Source: Amorphophallus konjac
Taxonomy: Eukaryota > Streptophyta > Magnoliopsida > Alismatales > Araceae
Assembly (NCBI GenBank): GCA_022559845.1
Contig: CM040120.1
Location: 167,196,334 to 167,260,333 of the forward strand
Direction of reading: 5' to 3'
Length of the DNA: 64,000 nucleotides
The notes under the pieces were generated by a model. That model was given only the letters and a program-made list of their open reading frames with translations, was not told the DNA's origin and made no database searches. Positions 57,662 through 64,000 of the stretch are shown here, one piece after another; the stretch's first letter is position 1; each line of letters starts with the position of its first letter. The position numbers and the translations under genes are program-made.

Positions 57662-58520
57662 AGGGAAGTAAACTTTACTATTGAACTCATTTCAGAAGCA
57701 GCACCTGTTTCTATAGCCCCTTACAGGATGTCCCCCATGGAACTTAAGGAACTAAAGAGGCAGTTGTAGGAATTGCTAGATAAGGGTTTCATTAGAACTA
57801 GCACATCCCCCTGGGGTGCACCGGTTCTTTTTGTCAAGAAGAAGGATGGCTCTCTTAGGTTATGCATAGACTACCAGCGACTGAATCAACTTACAATCAA
57901 AAATAAGTATCCGTTGTCGCGTATTGATGAGCTCTTCGATCAGCTTTCAGAAGCAGAATATTTTTCTAAGATAGACCTCAGGTCAGGTTATCATCAGCTT
58001 AGAATTAAAGAAGAAGATATTTATAAATCAGCTTTTCAAAGTCGTTATGGCCACTATGAATTCGTGGTAATGCCGTTCGGGTTAACAAATGCCCAAGCAG
58101 CATTTATGCAACTTATAAACAATGTCTTCCAGCCATATCTGGACTAGTTCATCGTCGTCTTCATTGATGACATCCTGGTATATTCCAAGACAAAAGAAGA
58201 ACATGAAGAACATCTGAGGATAGCTTTGCAAACACTTAGAGAACATAAACTCTATGCCAAGCTTAACAAGTGTGAATTCTGGCTCAAGGAAGTTTCATTC
58301 CTAGGCCACATTATTTCAAAAGAAGGTATCGTTGTGGATCCTTCTAAAGTGGAAGCTGTCAAAAACTGGAGCTGGCCAACGATTGTATCAGAAGTAAAGA
58401 GCTTTCTGGGTCTAGCTGTTTATTATAGGAGGTTCATTAAAAACTTCTCAAAGATTACAGTTCCTTTAACTATACTCACAAGAAAAGAAAATCATTTTGT
58501 CTGGTCAAAGGAATGTGAAA
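57662..58520 (+). pseudogene. G3 reverse transcriptase
   Basis: [21 protein letters not shown] (about 57812), [13 protein letters not shown] (about 57968), [15 protein letters not shown] (about 58049) and FIDD catalytic motif at 58160-58171, then [19 protein letters not shown] stops at 57659, 57767 and 58145, each at a position that is Gln in relatives; otherwise one frame. Confidence 0.92.
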
Positions 58521-58990
58521 AGAGTTTTCAAACTCTTAAGAATCATCTTACTACAGCTCCTATTCTATCACTACCGGTGGAAGGTGGTGGATTCGAAGTA
58601 TATACTGATGCGTCCGGCATTGGCTTAGGGTGCGTCCTTATGCAAAATGGAAAGGTAATCTGTTATTCTTCAAGACAATTGAAACGTCACGAGAAAAATT
58701 ATCTTGTGCATGATTTGGAATTGGCAGCTATTATTTTCACCTTAAAAAATTGGCGTCATTATCTCTATGAGAGAAGTTCACGGTCTACTCGGACCACAAA
58801 AGTTTGAAATAGTTATTCTCTCAAAAAGAGCTTAATATGAGACAGAGGAGATGGTTAGAATATCTCATAGACTTTGATTTTGCTATTCAATATCATCCTG
58901 ACAAGGCTAATGCGGTAGCAGATGCACCCAGCAGAAAACCAATGGGAATGCTATCAAGTCTTATGATTAGTATGACTAATCTTATTCCTC
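58521..58990 (+). pseudogene. G3 RNase H
   Basis: [15 protein letters not shown] (about 58600), [19 protein letters not shown] (about 58710). A small deletion near 58770 (after HYLYE) shifts the frame, and TAG at 58810 follows in the new frame. The domain ends AVADAPSRK (about 58912), where the usual Leu of ADALSRK is Pro. Confidence 0.88.
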
Positions 58991-60576
58991 AATTTGCTCA
59001 GATGAACTTAGATATTGACATAAAGGAAGAGGATTGTTTCATAGCCAATATCCGAGCTCAGCCTACAATGATAGAGGATCTGGTCAAGCTGCAAAATGAT
59101 GATCCCGTATTACTGGAGATTAAAGTTAACATAGAACAGAGGCCGGATTTCTCTATTACCAATGACGGAAGATTGCTATTTAAGGGCCGAGTGTGTGTAC
59201 CGGATCATGAGGATACGAAGAAATTGATCTTGGATGAAGCGCATAATTCCAAATATGCCATTCATCCAGGTGGCATAAAAATGTATCAAGATCTCAAAAG
59301 AAACTTCTAGTGGCCCAATATGAAGAGGGAAATAGCTGATTTCGTGTCTCGCGGTCTCACTTGTCAACAAGTAAAGGTAGAATATTTTAGACCCGCAGAT
59401 AAGTTACACCCCTTGGATATTCTCGAATGGAAATGGGAAAGTATAGGAATGAATTTCATCATGGGTTTACCTAAGACTAGAGGAGGACACGATGGTATAT
59501 GGATAATCATAGATCGATTGACTAAGTCTGCACATTTCATACCAATCAAAAGTCGATCGTCTGTGGATATTCTAGCAGCCTTATACATGAAGGAAATTGT
59601 CAAGCTACATGATGTCCCTGTCACTATCATATCTGATAGAGATCCTAGATTCACATCATAATTTTGGAAGGGTCTACAACATTCACTAGGGACCCGACTA
59701 AATTTTAGCACGGCATTCCATCCACAAACTGATGGACAGACTGAAAGAATAAATCAAGTAGTGGAAGATATGCTCAGAGCTTGTGCAATTGATTTTGGAG
59801 GAAGTTGGCATAATCACTTGCCTCTGGTAAAATTTGCATATAACAACAGTTATCAGGCCAGCATACAGATGGCACCCTTTGAAGCTTTATATGGAAAAAA
59901 CTGTAGATCACCAATATGTTGGAATGAAATAAGGGAAAGGTAATTTCTAGGCATCGACATTATCAGGGATTCATCAGAGAAAATTAAGCTCATTCGAGAA
60001 AGATTGCAGATGGCACAAGATAGGCAAAAATCTTATGCTGATAATCGAAGACGCGACTTGGAATTTCAAGTAGGAGACCATGTGTATCTCAAGGTTTCTC
60101 CAGGTCGTGATATTCAAAGATTTGACATCAAAGGCAGGCTAACTCCAAGGTTTATTGGCCCATTTGAAATTATTGAAAGGGTCGGTGAGGTAGCTTATAG
60201 ACTGGCTTTACCTCTACAATTAGCAGGAGTTCATGACGTATTTCACGTCTCTATACTGAAAAAGTATGTATATGACCCTGATCATGTTATCACTTATGAT
60301 AATTTGGAGATTCAGAAGGATATAACGTACGAGCAAACGCCAATAATGATTCTGGAACGGGAAGTGCGTCAACTAAGGAATAAAGCTATTCCTATGGTCA
60401 AGATTCAATGGAAGAAATCATGGCCGACAGAAGCAACTTGGGAAACAGAAGAAGCCATGCAGAAAAGATTCCCAGAACTATTCAACTGTAAGTACACTCT
60501 CCACAATCTATATAATGAATTTGGGGACCAAATTCTTTTAAGTGGGGGAGGGTGTAGTGCCCCAAACTTTATATAA
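58991..60576 (+). pseudogene. G3 integrase with chromodomain-like C-terminus
   Basis: HHCC finger about 59235-59375: HNSKYAIHPG is present but the first Cys of the CLTC pair is Gly (RGLTC). The core has GMNFIMGLP (about 59447), where the first catalytic Asp is Asn, a G-to-A change; SDRDPRFTS (about 59635) and ERINQVVEDML keep the others. Stops TAG 59308, TAA 59659, TAA 59941. The stretch 60004-60576 holds the GDHVYLKVSPGRDI, GEVAYRLALP and chromodomain-like tail (IPMVKIQWKKSWPTEATWETEEAM). The natural stop seems lost; the frame runs through the PPT into the LTR. Confidence 0.9.
60533..60552 (+). other. G3 polypurine tract
   Basis: TTCTTTTAAGTGGGGGAGGG directly before TGTAGTGCCCC. The upstream AATTTGGGGACCAAATT is a changed version of the G1/G2 AATTTCGAGGACAAAATT block. 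Confidence 0.85.
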
Positions 60577-63500
60577 ATAATTTCTAGATTTTTTTTATAT
60601 AGAATTTTTCTGGAATTTATTACAAATTTATAAGGGCTTAATAGATTAATAAATGGATTATTGAATTAATATCGAGATTATAAGGCCCAATTATGTTACA
60701 TAACTAATCCAGCTTTGATAATTGAAACCCAATAGGTTTATGGACCAAGCCTATTAAGTTTGACCCATATTCTAGAATGTTATTTAGCCTATTCACGAAT
60801 TTTAAGGATAAATACCATTTTTGTAGATAATTATATGTATAAATAAACAAAAGAGTTTGAATTTTATTGAATTCTACGCACATGGGATGTAGCGGCCTAT
60901 CGTGCGACCGCCACAGTCAGGTAATGCACCTACCTTCGACCGCTACGCTCTATTAGTTTCGTGAAGTGAAGAAAGAGCAAAAAGATTAGATTGTTGCTGG
61001 TCTATCCCTTAGGGATCGAGATGGGAAGACTAGTAGAGGTGTTAAGGACTCTTAAAAGTCTATCTAAGCTTTAACAAGGAATCTAGAATCGATATAATCC
61101 TCAAACCATAGCCAAAACCCTATAAATAGGACCTAGTTTTGACCTCTGCGACCCTTAATTTGGCTCGCGTGGAATCAAGGTAAGGAGTCATAATTTCGGG
61201 TAAGTTCTTTAGAACTTTTTGTTTATAATACTTTAGACTAATAGCTCTCAAAATTTCGTGCTTGGAGATCAACTACACAAGAACTTAGAAGCTTCCAAAG
61301 TTGCTGGTACGACCTTAGTAACCCAGGAATCTGAGCAAAGGTCCACTGAAGATCAGGGAATTTGATCATCAAAACGAGGTATTTAGGGTTTGATTCTTTA
61401 GAACTTTTTGTTCCCCTTAGTTTCATATTCTTACCCTCAAAATTTCACGTCCTTAGGTCAAGAGGTTGAGGAGTTAGAGTGATGTGAAGTTGCTGCAAAT
61501 TCACAAGAAGGGAAGGATTAGGGCGTGTCTTGCAGTCCTAAATTGGAAGATTAATGCCCATAAAAGAGGTAGGTCATCTCATGAATGGCAAGAACATCAT
61601 GTTAGGGATAAAAGCCCTCTCATTTTGATTGATTTCATACATTATAGACTATGAATTCATGTTTTAGTTTGACCTATGCATACATGCATGTCTTGAGCCT
61701 TAATCAAAGATAAAAGATATTATCTTATTCAAATCACTGCAACCTATGCATCTAGATAGCCTCTATATTTCGTTTCTCATGACAAGAATAGTCTAAGTAT
61801 TTTGACTTCCAGCCATGACATATTTTCAATCTTTTATCTTCTATATCCTGTCAGTAGAAGCTCTGGCGGATTAAGGTAAGACCGTCACATTATTGTAACG
61901 GCCTTACGAACAGCCGTCACACCCTCTGTTATATTTAAATTTCTCTGTTGTCTCTGACGGACCAAAGTCAGTGCATCATAATACCGTAACGGCCCCACGA
62001 TAAACCGTCACAGATGTATAACGCGTCTGTCTTAGACCGTCAGAGTGCTATTTTCTGTCAACCCAAGACAGGACTGAGGACAGTCAACTTACTTATAAAT
62101 AAGCCTAATTATCTAAGTTTTGACCTGTTTTCATGATCTTGAGTTATTAATTGATTTTTGATAGGAAATTGCAGGTTTAAAGCATCTTGAGTTATTTTAA
62201 GTTATGCTAATTTCATTGCCTAAACTCTATAGTTTTGAATTTAAACTATGATTTTCAATATTGTATTGACGAAGTTTTATCATGGTTTCACATCGTTACA
62301 CATTCTTTCTCTTTAATTGAGTCATTTCTTTAAGTACATGGCATATATTCCAGTATATGACAATTAGTTCACACTTTGCACTATAGGAACATATTCTTGA
62401 ACTTGAGGACCTCTCTATTGGATATTCCTTTTAATGGACTAGGAAATCTTGTTTCAAGGCCTCCGTAATTCTTCGCGAGCTTGGGATTCCCACTAGGACG
62501 TCGAGTTGGTTGTACCATAAAAGCCGAATTGTTAGAAAGCACTATCGAAGTTTCTGGTTCTAGATATGTAACGGATCCATATTAGACCGTCATGCTCATC
62601 GAACGGCCTAATATATGACCGTCACATTTATTGAGTCCGTTATATTGTTCCGGGATTCAGTCGTTCTAACGGATCAATGATAGACCGTCACGGTCATGTA
62701 ACGGCCCATTGATTGACCGTCACAGTTCTTGAGTGTTTAACCCGAGGTTTGACCTAAGGGTTGATATTCCAAAGTTCCTAGATGGATTATTGATGGTCTA
62801 GGACTTGTCATATTGTTCAAAATACTTAATTTTAAATTATGAAAGTTAAGGAATGTACCGTTATGCTGCCGATTTATTTCCATGGCATAACCCAGTTTTA
62901 ATATGTTTATTGAAATTCCTTGTTTCAAATAGAAGCATTCTTATGATTGATTTCTTTATCATGAACCTATTGTTGAAATTGTACATTCTTGGCCATATTG
63001 TTTACATGCGTGGAAGTAGCTTGATTTATACTTGAAGATGTGATCGAGCATTGATTGTGTTCAAGGGCTCTATGCTAGTCCCCTCGGTTGATTGCCGGAA
63101 ACATACTATTGTAAACCTTGGGATATGATGCTACTGGCGTCGCATTGCGCTAGGAGTACTTTCTCTATAAATAAGTGAAAATCCATGGCTCGACTTATAC
63201 TCGTACATGACTTTCTTGCTTGTTACGTGATATTCCACAGAAATTCACGAAATACTTACTATTAAGCGAAGAGTACTTACTTGCTTGTTACATGACTTTC
63301 TAGTACATTCTTGTTCATGAAAGGTCATATCATGTTCTTGTTACATTCTTGATAGTTCATACTTGCTCATTCTATCTTACATGATCACCTTTGTTACTTT
63401 GGTTATTTACATGTGATTTATTGTATTCGCATGATTTCACTTTATATTCTTTAGAGATAAAATGCTAATCACTTTAATAGTGCCTTCATATTGATGCAAA

Positions 63501-63897
63501 GATACCTACTGGGCAAGTGTGCTCATTACCTATTTCCAATCTTTTCAGGAGATGGAAGTGAGTCAGGTTCGGATTCGGAATATTCAAGTAGCGCATCCGA
63601 GAGTGAATGAAGAATGAGTGAAGACTTAGAAAGTCTACATTGTTTAGATTGAGTCTATGTAATTTTCTTATTTCTTGAGTCTAGTATGATGAAGGGAGTT
63701 GAAATAGTGATTGTATTTGAATATTTGATTTGATTATTAATAAAATAAGTTAAAGTTTGAGTAAATATTGTACAATTACATGTATGTGTGTGATTATCTT
63801 ACGCTCTGATCGTTCTTGCTTGCAAGAGGCTTACCATGCCGGCTGTTCACGTTCCTCGAGCTAGTCTTCCACTGTAATAAAGGCTCGGGGCGTGACA
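60553..63897 (+). repeat. G3 3' LTR (3345 bp)
   Basis: TGTAGTGCCCC to GGGGCGTGACA. About 11 bp longer than the 5' LTR, mainly an extra CCCTTAGG-type stretch near 61010. Divergence is uneven by eye: high in the first 240 bp, low from 61500 on. Carries the TATA box (61121) and palindromic groups (61862-62045, 62567-62724). Confidence 0.95.
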
Positions 63898-64000
63898 CAG
63901 AACATCAACATTAATGCATCAGCGCACTGAACATTAGACATATGACTTCATCAACCCTCATGATGACTTATAGTGTTTGACATCATAAAAATCACAGAGA
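63898..64000 (-). repeat. C3 copia LTR, continuation to the window edge
   Basis: CATCAACATTAATGC.. continues C3 after G3 and ends at the edge in CATCATAAAAATCACAGAGA, nearly identical to the C1 end just before its terminal CACAACA, so the LTR would finish about 7 bases outside the window. Confidence 0.8.

Larger units (their letters stand above)
52534..63897 (+). mobile_element. G3: complete Tekay-like chromovirus inserted in C3
   Basis: LTRs 52534-55867 and 60553-63897, PBS, gag, protease, RT, RNase H, integrase with chromodomain-like tail, PPT. Flanks CATAA (52529-52533) and CAGAA (63898-63902) look like a TSD with one substitution. One reading frame from about 56100 to 58770, then a shift of one frame to 60576. 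About ten stops and several lost catalytic residues, so inactive. Confidence 0.95.

Overview
This is repeat-rich nuclear DNA of a flowering plant. LTR-retrotransposon sequence fills almost all 64 kb and I found no credible host gene. The element types (SIRE-like Ty1/copia, Athila-like and Tekay-like chromovirus Ty3/gypsy, a short SINE-like insertion, possibly a Tat-like tail) occur across angiosperms, so the species cannot be named.

Layout. (1) 1-7759: G1, a decayed Tekay-like chromovirus, + strand, whose 5' LTR runs off the left edge. (2) 7760-10895: right end of a second chromovirus, G2 (chromodomain tail, PPT, 3' LTR), into which G1 inserted. (3) 10896-13093: C1, a SIRE-type copia LTR (minus) interrupted by G2 and carrying a SINE. 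(4) 13094-17483: right part of an Athila-like element (RNase H end, integrase, 3' LTR), interrupted by C1. (5) 17484-18846: piece of another gypsy LTR, G4 (minus), interrupted by Athila. (6) 18847-20457: start of copia LTR C2. (7) 20458-22180: truncated gypsy LTR G5 (minus). (8) 22181-33522: second copy of 9109-20457, a direct segmental duplication of about 11.35 kb. (9) 33523-34767: rest of C2, which in this copy is a complete solo LTR with a 5-bp target-site duplication, then the rest of G4. (10) 34768-50252: older tandem-repeat-rich DNA, possibly Tat-like, holding a complete minus-strand SIRE-like element at 35688-46574 with TSD CTTTC. (11) 50253-52533 and 63898-64000: copia LTR C3 (minus), split by (12) G3, a complete but mutated chromovirus at 52534-63897.

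The genes are gag-protease-RT-RNase H-integrase modules of retrotransposons. All are broken by stops, frameshifts or lost catalytic residues. In G1 and G3 the stops are mostly TAG where Gln would be expected, which suggests C-to-T decay of methylated cytosines in CAG.

The most unusual structure is in the LTRs. Four chromovirus LTR families (G1, G3, G4, G5) carry arrays of imperfect palindromic units, 28 nt in G1, G3 and G5 and 26-28 nt in G4, with arms of about 11 nt around a spacer of about 6 nt. Units are mostly set in pairs or triplets about 30-33 nt apart, and arm sequence differs by family. Further downstream, four families (G1, G2, G3, G5) share a CCTACT motif, a short stem with changed but still paired arms, a pyrimidine tract and CAG-G, like a structured 3' splice site. 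Copia LTRs carry their own stem-loop clusters and arrays of a TCGACC/TTGAC motif. All unit positions, comparisons and divergence figures were read by eye.
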